This document shows, piece by piece, positions 54,845 to 63,734 of a stretch of DNA of 64,000 nt; the first letter of the stretch is position 1, and each line of letters opens with the position of its first letter. The position numbers were made by a program, and so were the translations under genes. Origin of the DNA: Neobacillus nitrireducens (GTDB lineage Bacteria; Bacillota; Bacilli; Bacillales; Cytobacillaceae); assembly GCF_030915405.1 (NCBI RefSeq), contig NZ_CP133262.1, forward strand, positions 1,984,001 through 2,048,000. Direction: 5' to 3'. The notes under the pieces were generated by a model, which made no database searches, was not told the origin of the DNA, and saw only the letters and a list, made by a program, of their open reading frames with translations.

Positions 54845-56464
54845 CTATCTTTTTCTAAGCACATCTTTTTGCACTTGGTCCCTTAACGACATCTTTAGGA
54901 ATTTACCCACAGAAGTCTTAGGAATATTATCTAGGAATACAATATCATCAGGAATCCACCACTTCGCAAACTGGGGCTTTAAAAAGTCAAGCAGTTCTTC
55001 TTTTGATGTTTTCCCCTTCCATGCCTCTTTTAATACTACACAACCTATTGGACGTTCTTGCCACTGCTCGTGTGGAACTGCCACTACTGCTGCTTCAAAA
55101 ACAGCCTCATGCGCCATTAATGCATTTTCTAAATCTACCGAGGATATCCATTCGCCACCGCTTTTTATTAAGTCCTTTGTGCGGTCGACAATTTTAACAA
55201 AGCCTTCTTCATCGATTGTGACAACATCACCAGTATGAAGCCAGTCATCACGGAATGCATCCTTTGTTCGTTCATCATGATAGTATTCAGATGCAATCCA
55301 TGGACCCTTAATGCACAATTCTCCCATTTCTTTTCCGTCCCATTGGACCTCACCATTTTGGCCAACTACTTTTATATCAAGTCCTGGGACAAGAATTCCC
55401 TGTTTGGCTCTTATTTCTAGCCTTTCCTCTGCATCTAACCCTTCCTGGTAACTTTTTAAATTAGAGATAACAACTAGTGGACTCGTTTCTGTCATTCCAT
55501 AAGCATGCATGAATGGGATGTTATGCCGTTGTTCATAGGATTTAATCAATCCTTTAGGGGCTGCTGATCCACCACATAATACTCCTCTTAAACTGCTCAT
55601 ATCATAAGAACCTTCATCGAGCTCTTTTAATAATCCAAGCCAAATAGTTGGGACCCCAGCGGTGATTGTCACTCGTTCCTGTTCAATGAGTTCTGCAATC
55701 AATTTAGGTGTGAAATATGGACCAGGTAAAACTAATGAGGTTCCAAACCAAACCGCTGCAAATGGCATCCCCCATGCATTTGCATGAAACATGGGGACAA
55801 CCGGCAGTGCAATATCCTTTTCACTTAAGGCTGCACTATCGGCTAGTCCGAGTGCCATGCTATGTAGAAAAATACCTCGGTGTGAATAGACTACCCCCTT
55901 TGGATTACCAGTGGTGGCCGATGTGTAACACATTCCAGCCGGATCATTTTCATCAATATCGTTAGGATATTGGAATGTAGGATCAGCTTCAGATAGTAGA
56001 TTTTCATAATGATAGACTGGGGAGAGTGTTGTTTCAGGAAGTTCCTTTTCATCCGTCATAATAATATAGGCTTTGACAGTTTTCAATTCTGAGGCACATT
56101 TTTCGAGTAAGGGTACGATGTCTGAATCAACGAGGAGAATCTGGTCTTCTGCATGATTGATAATAAAAGAAATATGCTGGGGAGAAAGGCGAATGTTAAT
56201 CGTATGTAGAACAGCCCCCATACACGGAATGGCAAAATATGCTTCTAAATGACGGTGATGATTCCATGCCAGTGTCCCGATCCGTTCGCCTTTTGAAATA
56301 CCCAGCTTCTTCAGGCTGCTTGCAAGCCTTCTCATTCTTTCAGTAATTTGTTTGTAAGTAAATTTATGGATGCCACTTGCCGTTCTTGATACAACTTGTT
56401 TCTTTGGAAAATACTTTTCTGCCCTTTCAATCATTTGAGTCATTGTTAATGCGGTTTGCATCAT
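54845..56464 (-). CDS. medium/long-chain fatty-acid--CoA ligase
   Basis: A 539-residue ANL enzyme of the AlkK/FadD3-like branch. The AMP loop is CYTSATTGNPKGVVYSHRG (Ser-Ala in place of the usual Ser-Gly), with MHAYGMTETSP, WLHTGDVVTIDEEG, IKSGGEWISSVDLE and the lysine in PKTSVGKFLK. It would activate a fatty acid whose chain length cannot be told. It is upstream of yhaR on the same strand with a gap of 150 bases. No FadR-like palindrome is seen next to its start. Confidence 0.9.
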   Translation of the reverse strand: MMQTALTMTQMIERAEKYFPKKQVVSRTASGIHKFTYKQITERMRRLASSLKKLGISKGERIGTLAWNHHRHLEAYFAIPCMGAVLHTINIRLSPQHISFIINHAEDQILLVDSDIVPLLEKCASELKTVKAYIIMTDEKELPETTLSPVYHYENLLSEADPTFQYPNDIDENDPAGMCYTSATTGNPKGVVYSHRGIFLHSMALGLADSAALSEKDIALPVVPMFHANAWGMPFAAVWFGTSLVLPGPYFTPKLIAELIEQERVTITAGVPTIWLGLLKELDEGSYDMSSLRGVLCGGSAAPKGLIKSYEQRHNIPFMHAYGMTETSPLVVISNLKSYQEGLDAEERLEIRAKQGILVPGLDIKVVGQNGEVQWDGKEMGELCIKGPWIASEYYHDERTKDAFRDDWLHTGDVVTIDEEGFVKIVDRTKDLIKSGGEWISSVDLENALMAHEAVFEAAVVAVPHEQWQERPIGCVVLKEAWKGKTSKEELLDFLKPQFAKWWIPDDIVFLDNIPKTSVGKFLKMSLRDQVQKDVLRKR

Positions 56465-56577
56465 TTACATTTCCCTCCAATTATGAAAGTGTTCTCCTTA
56501 TGCAGCATCAAATGTGGCCAACTCTATAAATTATTCGTCATTACGATACCTTATTCCTTTAGAAGAATTGAATAATA

Positions 56578-56612
56578 AAAAAGATATCAAAGGAAATCAC
56601 CTCTGATATCTT
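56578..56612 (-). terminator. terminator of yhaX
   Basis: AAGATATCA/TGATATCTT arms, long loop, T tract on the minus strand. Confidence 0.7.
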
Positions 56613-56618
56613 CTCACC

Positions 56619-57488
56619 TTATTTTTTGATAATGTTCATCCTTCTTAAAAACTCGATTGGCTGCTGTTTCCTAAAGTGTTCTTTGACCATATATGCAACA
56701 CCATGTTCATTCTCTGACCTAGTAACCCAATCTGATGCTCTCTTCACTTCGAAATTGGCATTCCACATCGATACTCCAAGTCCCACGGCCTCAAGCAATG
56801 GAATATCATCTAGACCATCACCGATATAAACCATTTCTTTTCTTTGGATTCCCAGTTGGCTCCCTAGATAGGATAGCCCTGATAACTTTGAAACACCCGC
56901 CGGTACAATATCTAACCGTAACGAGTCGAGCTCAATCATGTCAATCTCGGTAAACATTTTCCTTAGTGCTTTTTTCGCATCTTGAAGGTCACTCTCATCT
57001 TCAAAATAAACTTCAATCTTCGGCGGGCTGACCGGCTGATCATGTAAATATTCAGTAAGGGACGAAACAAACTGCTGTGAGTAGAAAACTGGGTCCCCTG
57101 AGGTAAAAACCGTTTTAGCCAATAAATTATTACTTAGTTTTAATTTATTGGCTAAAGAAAATTGTTCATGGACCAGGCGAATTTGACATGGAAGCGCCTC
57201 TAGAAAACTAATGGCATCGTAGGTTATATCCTCATTTATTCTCTGAACATATATTGGTTTATCCTCAGAGCTGGCAATAAATGCGCCTTGAAGGGTGATA
57301 AGTGGGGATTTTATTTTTAACGCTTTAGCTACTTTTCTTGCAGATGGGAAACTCCTCGAAGTTACAAGGGTGACATAGATACCTTTTTGCTGAACATATT
57401 CAATTGCCTCTTTTGTTGATTTATGGATTTTTCCATTTGTTTGAAGAAGCGTGCCATCAATATTTAAAGCAAGCAAGCGATAAATCAT
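56619..57488 (-). CDS. yhaX: Cof-type HAD-superfamily protein YhaX, nucleophile Asp replaced
   Basis: A 289-residue Cof-type HAD fold with a cap domain (about 85-190). Motif I reads LALNIDGTL: Asn9 stands where the phosphorylated Asp belongs, while the second Asp (11) remains. Motif IV GDGLDDIPLLEAVGLGVSM is intact. As I recall, B. subtilis YhaX also has Asn here; it is a sporulation gene. A phosphatase function is therefore doubtful, and binding or structural roles may be likelier. Start ATG 57488, preceded by GGGGG. Confidence 0.88.
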   Translation of the reverse strand: MIYRLLALNIDGTLLQTNGKIHKSTKEAIEYVQQKGIYVTLVTSRSFPSARKVAKALKIKSPLITLQGAFIASSEDKPIYVQRINEDITYDAISFLEALPCQIRLVHEQFSLANKLKLSNNLLAKTVFTSGDPVFYSQQFVSSLTEYLHDQPVSPPKIEVYFEDESDLQDAKKALRKMFTEIDMIELDSLRLDIVPAGVSKLSGLSYLGSQLGIQRKEMVYIGDGLDDIPLLEAVGLGVSMWNANFEVKRASDWVTRSENEHGVAYMVKEHFRKQQPIEFLRRMNIIKK

Positions 57489-57614
57489 AACGTTGCCCCC
57501 TGTTCTTGGTGAAATAGCCTTTATATCACTTTTATGATTTTTTATGCATTTATAGAACAGAAAAGCTGGAGCTGGACAATTTCCAAAGTCGAAATTTATG
57601 ATTTTCTATCATAT

Positions 57615-57648
57615 AAAAAAAAGCCTTCAGTCACTCCGAAGGCTTTTC
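57615..57648 (-). terminator. terminator of yheA
   Basis: AAAGCCTTC/GAAGGCTTT stem, 9-base loop, T tract on the minus strand. Confidence 0.85.
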
Positions 57649-57657
57649 TACTTAAGT

Positions 57658-58005
57658 TTACAATTTCCCATAAAGGTCTTCTAATGGTTTCATAATTACT
57701 TTGTTTAGTTCTCCAATGACCATGCTCATCCGTTGTTCAGCTTGCATAAGCCGAGAAATTTTTTCATTTTGCTGAACGACTCCAACGGTGGACTGGGCTT
57801 GCTGAATCTCTTGTTCTGATATATCCTGCCCCATCATTTGCTTCTGCTGCAGGTCCATTTGGATTTTGCGGAACTGATCAAACATTTGTTTTGCTGCAGG
57901 GTCTGCATTTACTTCTTGGTAAGCTTGCTGTAATAGTCTATATTCGTCACTTTGACGAATCGCTGTTTCTAATGCATACGCGGAATCATATAAATTAACT
58001 GGCAT
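57658..58005 (-). CDS. yheA: YlbF/YmcA-family protein YheA (UPF0342)
   Basis: A 115-residue, nearly all-helical protein rich in Gln, Met and Glu, starting MPVNLYDSAYALETAIRQSD. It matches YheA (117 in B. subtilis), a paralogue of YlbF and YmcA, which act with YaaT in sporulation, competence and mRNA turnover control. The role of YheA itself is unknown. SD GGAGTGG. It is divergent from the ATP-grasp cluster. Confidence 0.92.
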   Translation of the reverse strand: MPVNLYDSAYALETAIRQSDEYRLLQQAYQEVNADPAAKQMFDQFRKIQMDLQQKQMMGQDISEQEIQQAQSTVGVVQQNEKISRLMQAEQRMSMVIGELNKVIMKPLEDLYGKL

Positions 58006-58169
58006 TGGTAACCACTCCTTTTAAATAATAAGCTTTTCTAATCCGAATCAACTATAACAAACTATTCACCAAAATGCGAGAATGTTAATATCACCATCTA
58101 GATTGATTTTACATACATTACTATATCAACTAATGCCTATAGGCTCTGGGTAGAAATTGAGGAATGCTT

Positions 58170-59549
58170 ATGTCTTTTCCATTAACCGCAATTACGATTA
58201 AGCCGAGGAAACCTATAAATAAAAAAGACTGTCAAGTGCAAATGTCAAACCAATTGTATACCAATTTACTAAAGAATCATAACCTTGACTTATATATTAA
58301 ATTAGGAAACAAGACAATAAAGACAAAAGTTAAAACGGTAGAAATGGAACCGAATATGATGTTAATCCCCGAAAATATCCTAAAGGATTTTTGTCTCCCC
58401 GTCCAAAGCTATAAATTTCAGGCCATCTATAAGCCTGATCTATCTACTCTTAAGCTTGGACCTGTGATTGGACTATTGACTGATTTTCCTTCAAATCAGG
58501 AAGAGGAGCCCCATTTTCGCTCTATTCACGCTTTTTGCGAGGAGCTTCATCATGGAATTTCCGAAGCTGGCGGGTTTTTTTATGTCTTTTCATTTAATCA
58601 TTTTTTAAATCGCGGATATTACCTTATAAATGGAAAATGGAGTCCTTTCGAACATCCTTTACCAGATGTGATATACAACCGAATCCATTCCCGCAAGCTA
58701 GAACACTCGAAGTCCTTCCTGCATTTTCGTCAAAGACTTGAAACCTTGCAGATACCACTTTTTAATGAGGGCTTTCTTTCAAAATGGGAAGTTTATAATC
58801 AAATATTTCAAGAGAAACGTCTCTATCCGTTTTTACCAAAAACAAAAATTTACACGAAAGAACACTTATATGAACTTGCACAAGAATTTGGAACAGTGTT
58901 TATTAAGCCGGTTCATGGCAGTCAAGGAAGAAATATTATTAAATTAAAAAAGGGGGAGAATAACCACTACTCTTTGCACACCTCTCTCGCATCACGCAAC
59001 AGCAACTCTAGAAATCAATACGAATTAGATGAAATTCACCAATATATTCAGCCATTAGTAGATAATCGATTTTATATTATTCAGCAGGGTATAGAATTAG
59101 TTACTTACGAATTCTGTGCAATGGACTTTAGAGTCTTATGTCACAAAAATCAAAACAATCATTGGCAGGTTACATCGATTGTGGCCAGGGTTGCAGCAGA
59201 AGACGAGTTCGTTTCCAACATCGCAAGGGGCGGGAGAATTCTCAAACCCCTAAACGTTCTACGCACCTGTTTAGGTCCTAAAAAATCGATAGAAGTACTT
59301 GCACGTATGAAGGAATTGGCGATCAAAACGGCTGAGACTATTAGTTGTTCTTCACCTGGGATTACTGGAGAATTAGGGATTGACATAGGGGTCGACCCAA
59401 ATGGGGAATTGTGGATCATTGAAGTAAACTCGAAACCTTCGAAAAACTTTGAGGACGGGGTAGGAAAAATTAGACCCTCTGCTAAGGCGCTAATTCAATT
59501 TTGTACATCACTTGCATTTGAATCGACCATGATAAAGGGGGACCAATAA
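58170..59549 (+). CDS. YheC/YheD-family ATP-grasp protein, long form, copy 1
   Basis: A 459-residue member of the endospore coat-associated ATP-grasp family. About 95 N-terminal residues form an extra domain (MSFPLTAITIKPRK...), followed by the shared start LGPVIGLLTDF, a pre-ATP-grasp region (PLPDVIYNRIHSRK), and the ATP-grasp core: FIKPVHGSQGRNI (nucleotide loop), FCAMDFRVL, and GIDIGVDPNGELWIIEVNSKP with metal ligands. ATG 58170 follows GAGG at 7 bases. It heads a four-gene overlapping operon, followed after 1 base by a short-form relative. A ligation of small acid and amine groups is expected from the fold, but no substrate is known. Confidence 0.88.
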   Translation: MSFPLTAITIKPRKPINKKDCQVQMSNQLYTNLLKNHNLDLYIKLGNKTIKTKVKTVEMEPNMMLIPENILKDFCLPVQSYKFQAIYKPDLSTLKLGPVIGLLTDFPSNQEEEPHFRSIHAFCEELHHGISEAGGFFYVFSFNHFLNRGYYLINGKWSPFEHPLPDVIYNRIHSRKLEHSKSFLHFRQRLETLQIPLFNEGFLSKWEVYNQIFQEKRLYPFLPKTKIYTKEHLYELAQEFGTVFIKPVHGSQGRNIIKLKKGENNHYSLHTSLASRNSNSRNQYELDEIHQYIQPLVDNRFYIIQQGIELVTYEFCAMDFRVLCHKNQNNHWQVTSIVARVAAEDEFVSNIARGGRILKPLNVLRTCLGPKKSIEVLARMKELAIKTAETISCSSPGITGELGIDIGVDPNGELWIIEVNSKPSKNFEDGVGKIRPSAKALIQFCTSLAFESTMIKGDQ

Positions 59550-59550
59550 A

Positions 59551-60654
59551 TTGATTGCATTTGGAATAATGACAGTAAGCATGGAAAGTGAACAGCCCTA
59601 TATAAACGAAATCGCAAAGCTTGCAGAATCCTGTGGAATGGAATGCTTTCGCTTCCTTCCTTCAAAAATAAACCCACTGACATTACAGATAAACGGGGAA
59701 AAATTTAATTCAATTTCTAAATCTTGGGTCAAAAGTGAATTTCCCATTCCTGCGATTATTTATGATCGGTGCTTTTACGGTGATGATGAGCATTCCAAAC
59801 AATGCATTCCAATCGTATCTTGGCTAAAAACCAGAACCGATACCACCTTTTTAGGATATGGACTGCCCAATAAACTTGAACTCTATGAAGTATTAAGAAA
59901 AACAGTATTATCCCCCTACTTACCTGTGACTCTATTTGTTTCCGATACGAACATAGTGTTAAATGAATTAACAAAAATGAAAAGGATTATTTTAAAACCG
60001 ATTAACGGTTCGCAAGGGCATGGCATTTACTATCTGAAAAAAAATGAAAAACCCTTTCATGTTAAAACTGAAAAACAAAAGAATATTATCTCTCGGATTT
60101 TCCCAAATGAAACAAAGCTAATCCAGTGGTTACAATCCCTGATTGGGAATCGTCAATACCTAATGCAACCGTATCTAGAGTTATCTAATACCCAACTTCA
60201 GCCATTCGATATTCGCATCCTCCTCCAAAAAAATATGGACGGAAAATGGAATGAATTGGGGAGAGGGGTTCGAAGGGGAAATACTGGCGGTATTTTATCA
60301 AATTTAAGTGCAGGCGGGTTCGCCCTCCCCTTTGCGGATTGGTCTAAATCTCTTCCTTCTGCTACTAAGGAATATATGAATCAGGAATTAGAATACATTC
60401 TCACCAATCTTCCTCCACTCCTAGAAAGTGCATTTTTGCCATTATTTGAGCTTGGTGTAGATATCGGCATAGCAAAAAATGGTTCAATTTGGATCCTGGA
60501 TGTAAATTCAAAGCCAGGGAGAAAGGTGCTTTTGCAAACCCAGCCAGACTTAGAGGATGCTCTGAATCTAGCCCCACTTCTTTATGGGAAACACCTTACT
60601 CAGATAGATTCAAAAGAAAGGAAGAGCTATTATGAGAAAACATTATCTCATTGA
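59551..60654 (+). CDS. YheC/YheD-family ATP-grasp protein, short form, copy 1
   Basis: A 367-residue family member without the N-terminal domain: it begins at once with IAFGIMTVSM. Core motifs are PAIIYDRCFYGD, ILKPINGSQGHGIYYLKK, QPFDIRILLQKN, and ELGVDIGIAKNGSIWILDVNSKPG. It starts at TTG 59551 after AAAGGGGG, one base after the previous stop, and overlaps the next gene by 23 bases. Its partner upstream is the long form, which suggests a heteromeric pair. Confidence 0.87.
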   Translation: MIAFGIMTVSMESEQPYINEIAKLAESCGMECFRFLPSKINPLTLQINGEKFNSISKSWVKSEFPIPAIIYDRCFYGDDEHSKQCIPIVSWLKTRTDTTFLGYGLPNKLELYEVLRKTVLSPYLPVTLFVSDTNIVLNELTKMKRIILKPINGSQGHGIYYLKKNEKPFHVKTEKQKNIISRIFPNETKLIQWLQSLIGNRQYLMQPYLELSNTQLQPFDIRILLQKNMDGKWNELGRGVRRGNTGGILSNLSAGGFALPFADWSKSLPSATKEYMNQELEYILTNLPPLLESAFLPLFELGVDIGIAKNGSIWILDVNSKPGRKVLLQTQPDLEDALNLAPLLYGKHLTQIDSKERKSYYEKTLSH

Positions 60655-61996
60655 AGTTGCTCAAAATGATCAATTGATTGTTTTCTGCCCTCCAACATTT
60701 CTTAAGGATAAAGAGTTAACACGGATTGCTTTTGGGTCAAGATCAATAGAAGTTGATTTTATCCCTCATCCAGATCAAAATGATCGAATTTCGATTAGTA
60801 GAGAAATTCAAAAAGCACTCCATTTCCCTAACTTCAACACTCCACTACATGTTTTTTTCGATAACCATAGTCTTATCATCGGTCCACTTGTAGGTATTTT
60901 CACAGCAGGATTTACCACGATACCCTCAGAACCAATTGGCGAAAGAACAGTGTTTTTTTCAAAACTTCTTTCCGTCAATAAAATCGTTGGGGCCTTCCCT
61001 TTTATATTTGGTGAACAGCATATTGATTGGGAACAAGGTATCATAGAAGGGTACCTTTTTCATAATGATGAATGGGAGACGGTGGAAGTTCCCTTTCCTA
61101 ACGTTATTTATGATCGGCTCCCCAATCGGAAAAGTGAAAGTAACCCCATATTAATTAAGGTAAGAGATCGCCTGCAAAAGGAATACCATATTCCATGGTA
61201 TAATCCCGGATTTTTTAATAAGCTTGATATTCATGAAAGGCTTATTCAAGATGAAACAGTTGCCAAATTCCTGCCCGAAACGCTGCCATTTACATCCTTC
61301 TCCTCTATCGAGACGATGCTTTCCACCCATGGCCATGTTTACATTAAGCCCAAAAATGGCAGTCTTGGATTAGGTGTTCACCAATTAATATATGACAAGT
61401 ACAGTGATGATTATTATTGCCGCTACCAAGATGAAAACGGGGTAAATCGTTTGCGAAAATTTTCAAGTTTAGAACGATTGATGAGTAACGTTTTCTCTAA
61501 TCAATCACTTGAAAAAATGGTAGTACAACAGGGAATTAATTTACTAAGAAGAGAATCTAGAACGATTGATTTTCGTGTTCACACGAATAAAGATGATCTG
61601 GGAAATTGGCATGTATCCGCGATTGCGGCAAAAATTGCAGGGCCCGGCAGCGTGACCACTCATACCAGAAGCGGTGGTGAAATTAAAACAATTGAAGAAA
61701 TTTTCCCCCTTGAAGAAAGTACTTTGCATAAAGAAAGACTTTCCGATGCCGCACTACTTTTAAGCAACTCTTTGGATAGGCACGTGGAAGGCATTATCGG
61801 AGAGATTGGTTTTGATTTAGGGATCGACCGAAATGGAGATGTTTGGCTTTTTGAGGCAAATTCTAAACCTGGAAGAACGATCTTTTCTCATCCCGGATTA
61901 AAGGATTTTGATTTGCTCACCCGCAAATTATCCATTGCTTTTGCTGTTTTTCTTACCGAGCAATCCTTACTACATCCAGAGGAGATTTTCACATGA
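60632..61996 (+). CDS. yheD: YheD-type ATP-grasp protein, long form, copy 2
   Basis: A 454-residue protein (B. subtilis YheD 453). The N-terminal domain (about 1-95) is followed by IGPLVGIFTAGF, PFPNVIYDRLPNRK, the nucleotide loop YIKPKNGSLGLGVHQL, TIDFRVHTNKD and the metal site GFDLGIDRNGDVWLFEANSKPG. The SD AAAGGAAGAG lies inside the previous gene. Its stop overlaps the next start (ATGA). Assignment to YheD is by length and the long layout; copy 1 could equally be the orthologue. Confidence 0.87.
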   Translation: MRKHYLIEVAQNDQLIVFCPPTFLKDKELTRIAFGSRSIEVDFIPHPDQNDRISISREIQKALHFPNFNTPLHVFFDNHSLIIGPLVGIFTAGFTTIPSEPIGERTVFFSKLLSVNKIVGAFPFIFGEQHIDWEQGIIEGYLFHNDEWETVEVPFPNVIYDRLPNRKSESNPILIKVRDRLQKEYHIPWYNPGFFNKLDIHERLIQDETVAKFLPETLPFTSFSSIETMLSTHGHVYIKPKNGSLGLGVHQLIYDKYSDDYYCRYQDENGVNRLRKFSSLERLMSNVFSNQSLEKMVVQQGINLLRRESRTIDFRVHTNKDDLGNWHVSAIAAKIAGPGSVTTHTRSGGEIKTIEEIFPLEESTLHKERLSDAALLLSNSLDRHVEGIIGEIGFDLGIDRNGDVWLFEANSKPGRTIFSHPGLKDFDLLTRKLSIAFAVFLTEQSLLHPEEIFT

Positions 61997-63039
61997 AAAC
62001 CAATCAAACAGGTCCATTGATTGGGATTATGTCAGCAACCACTTCCAACGGTTCCATCGCAGGGAATCGACCGCTTTTTATAGCATTACAAAAGAAGCTT
62101 ATTTCACTAGATGGAATAAGCTTTGTCTTTACTCCGGAAGATGCTGAATCAGATTTTATTACAGGCTATACATTTTTACCTGATAAAAATTACTGGATTA
62201 AGGAAAGCTTTCGTTATCCAGACCTCGTCTATAATCGGGTTCCGTTCCGAAATTCAGAAAAAAATGATCTATACCGAACATTTTTTTCGATTTTAAAGGA
62301 GAAAAATATCCCCTTTTTCAACCCATGTTTTATCGATAAATTTGAGTTATTTGAATTACTTAGAACCCTTCCATTTTTGCAAAACTTTTTGCCGCAAACC
62401 ATTGTCATCCAGAAAAAAATGGATTTGTTAACTTTTCTAAAGAGGCAAGGAAGTATTTACTTAAAACCTGCTCAATCTTCAAAAGGGAAAGGCATTTTCC
62501 GCTTAAAATTGATGGATTCTTCAAAAGTTCAATTGGAAGGAATCCAGATTCATGCAAATTATCAATCCTTTAATCATTTTTGGGAGAAATGGAGCAAGAA
62601 ACTTCTTGAGCAAACTTATATAGCACAAGAGGAAATATTATCTGCTGAGTATGAGGGTAATCGTTTCGATTTTCGTATTCTTGCCCATGCAAATGATGGT
62701 GAATATATGATAACAGGGGTTGGGATTAGACAATCACAACAACAAAATCTTACAACGCATATTCCCTCCGGCGGCAGGCTCCTGCCCTATGAACTGTTGA
62801 AAACAGCGGAGCATGATGATTTTATTCAAGCAATCGTCCCGTCTATTGGAAAGGCATTATCTAATCGTTTTGGCTATTTCGGTGAATTTTCTATTGATGC
62901 TGGTGTAAGTAAAACGGGGCAGTATTATATTTACGAGGTAAATTCCAAACCAATGAGCTTTGATGAACTAGAAATTGAAGAAAAGAAGATTGAGCAGCTT
63001 TGCCGTTTATTCCTCCAACTCTCAAATTTTCAGAACTAA
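61993..63039 (+). CDS. yheC: YheC-type ATP-grasp protein, short form, copy 2
   Basis: A 348-residue short-form member: GPLIGIMSATT start, YPDLVYNRVPFRN, YLKPAQSSKGKGIFRL, NRFDFRILAHAN, and EFSIDAGVSKTGQYYIYEVNSKP. The SD GAGGAG precedes the ATG by 8 bases and lies within yheD. It is the last ATP-grasp gene; yheE follows after 85 bases. The second metal-site residue pattern (D-A-G) is slightly different from the other three (D-x-G). Confidence 0.87.
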   Translation: MKTNQTGPLIGIMSATTSNGSIAGNRPLFIALQKKLISLDGISFVFTPEDAESDFITGYTFLPDKNYWIKESFRYPDLVYNRVPFRNSEKNDLYRTFFSILKEKNIPFFNPCFIDKFELFELLRTLPFLQNFLPQTIVIQKKMDLLTFLKRQGSIYLKPAQSSKGKGIFRLKLMDSSKVQLEGIQIHANYQSFNHFWEKWSKKLLEQTYIAQEEILSAEYEGNRFDFRILAHANDGEYMITGVGIRQSQQQNLTTHIPSGGRLLPYELLKTAEHDDFIQAIVPSIGKALSNRFGYFGEFSIDAGVSKTGQYYIYEVNSKPMSFDELEIEEKKIEQLCRLFLQLSNFQN

Positions 63040-63123
63040 CAAAATATTAACAGAAAATTCTATTTAAAAAGTCTCCCAAACAAGGTAAGCTAGAAGTAAG
63101 TAAAATAAAAGGGGGATTTCACG

Positions 63124-63333
63124 ATGCTAATGCACTTTCAATTCAAGCCACTATTTGAAAATAAAAATATTCCGGGCTGGAATTTTTCCTTTTACCATAA
63201 AAAGCAAAGAGTCACAGGAGTCTATCACCAAACTGGGAAAATAGAGTGGACAACGAATGTACCAGAACGAGAGGAAATTGAGGCATTATCAAGTCAAATC
63301 CATGAGCTAATGCTTTTCCACGTATATGAGTAA
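63124..63333 (+). CDS. yheE: YheE family protein
   Basis: A 69-residue soluble protein (MLMHFQFKPLFENKNIPGWNFSF ... MLFHVYE in parts) of the Bacillus-only YheE family (72 residues in B. subtilis), always beside yheC/yheD. Aromatic-rich beta character with a C-terminal helix. AGGGGGA lies before the start. Function unknown; association with the ATP-grasp genes suggests a common process. Confidence 0.85.
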   Translation: MLMHFQFKPLFENKNIPGWNFSFYHKKQRVTGVYHQTGKIEWTTNVPEREEIEALSSQIHELMLFHVYE

Positions 63334-63414
63334 GGACCTGTCAGGATCTTAACAGTGCATGAAAACTTACCTTTTCCACAAACTAAAGATAGTTAATGGA
63401 AAGGGATGATCGTT

Positions 63415-63606
63415 ATGGACAAAGGAAAAGACAAGGTAACTGATTTAGGTTCAGCTTATGAAGGCAGAGATAAGTTGTTCATGGATGTTGATCGAATGAT
63501 TAACGAAGGTATGTCAGGTGGTTCTGTCCATTCCCGCCACGATACAACTAATATCGAAGAAGCCCATGAGTTCCACGAAGAACAACCACCCTATGAATGC
63601 GATTAA
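63415..63606 (+). CDS. small acidic protein of unknown function
   Basis: A 63-residue hydrophilic protein without membrane segment (MDKGKDKVTDLGSAYEG start; GMSGGSVHSRHDTTNIEEAH middle; end QPPYECD). It looks disordered and is rich in Glu, Asp and His, with one Cys near the end. ATG 63415 follows AAAGGGA at 8 bases; the in-frame ATG 63406 overlaps the SD. No family is recognised. It lies where B. subtilis has yheF/sspB, but is not an SASP. Confidence 0.75.
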   Translation: MDKGKDKVTDLGSAYEGRDKLFMDVDRMINEGMSGGSVHSRHDTTNIEEAHEFHEEQPPYECD

Positions 63607-63630
63607 TCTATTTTGACTTCTATATATGAC

Positions 63631-63666
63631 AAGCTAGCCTAAAAAACATAGGCTGGCCTTTTTTAT
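63631..63666 (+). terminator. terminator after the small acidic gene
   Basis: GCTAGCCTA/TAGGCTGGC hairpin (one G-T pair) followed by a T run. Confidence 0.85.
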
Positions 63667-63734
63667 TTTCATGCTTACATTAACTACTGTTATAATAAGT
63701 TAAAAGAAATTTTTAATAAACGGGGAAATTAATC

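Noticed and set aside
57550..57600. AAAGCTGGAGCTGGAC resembling an end of the dispersed repeat at 40591
   Set aside because: Too short a match to call a repeat remnant from the sequence alone.
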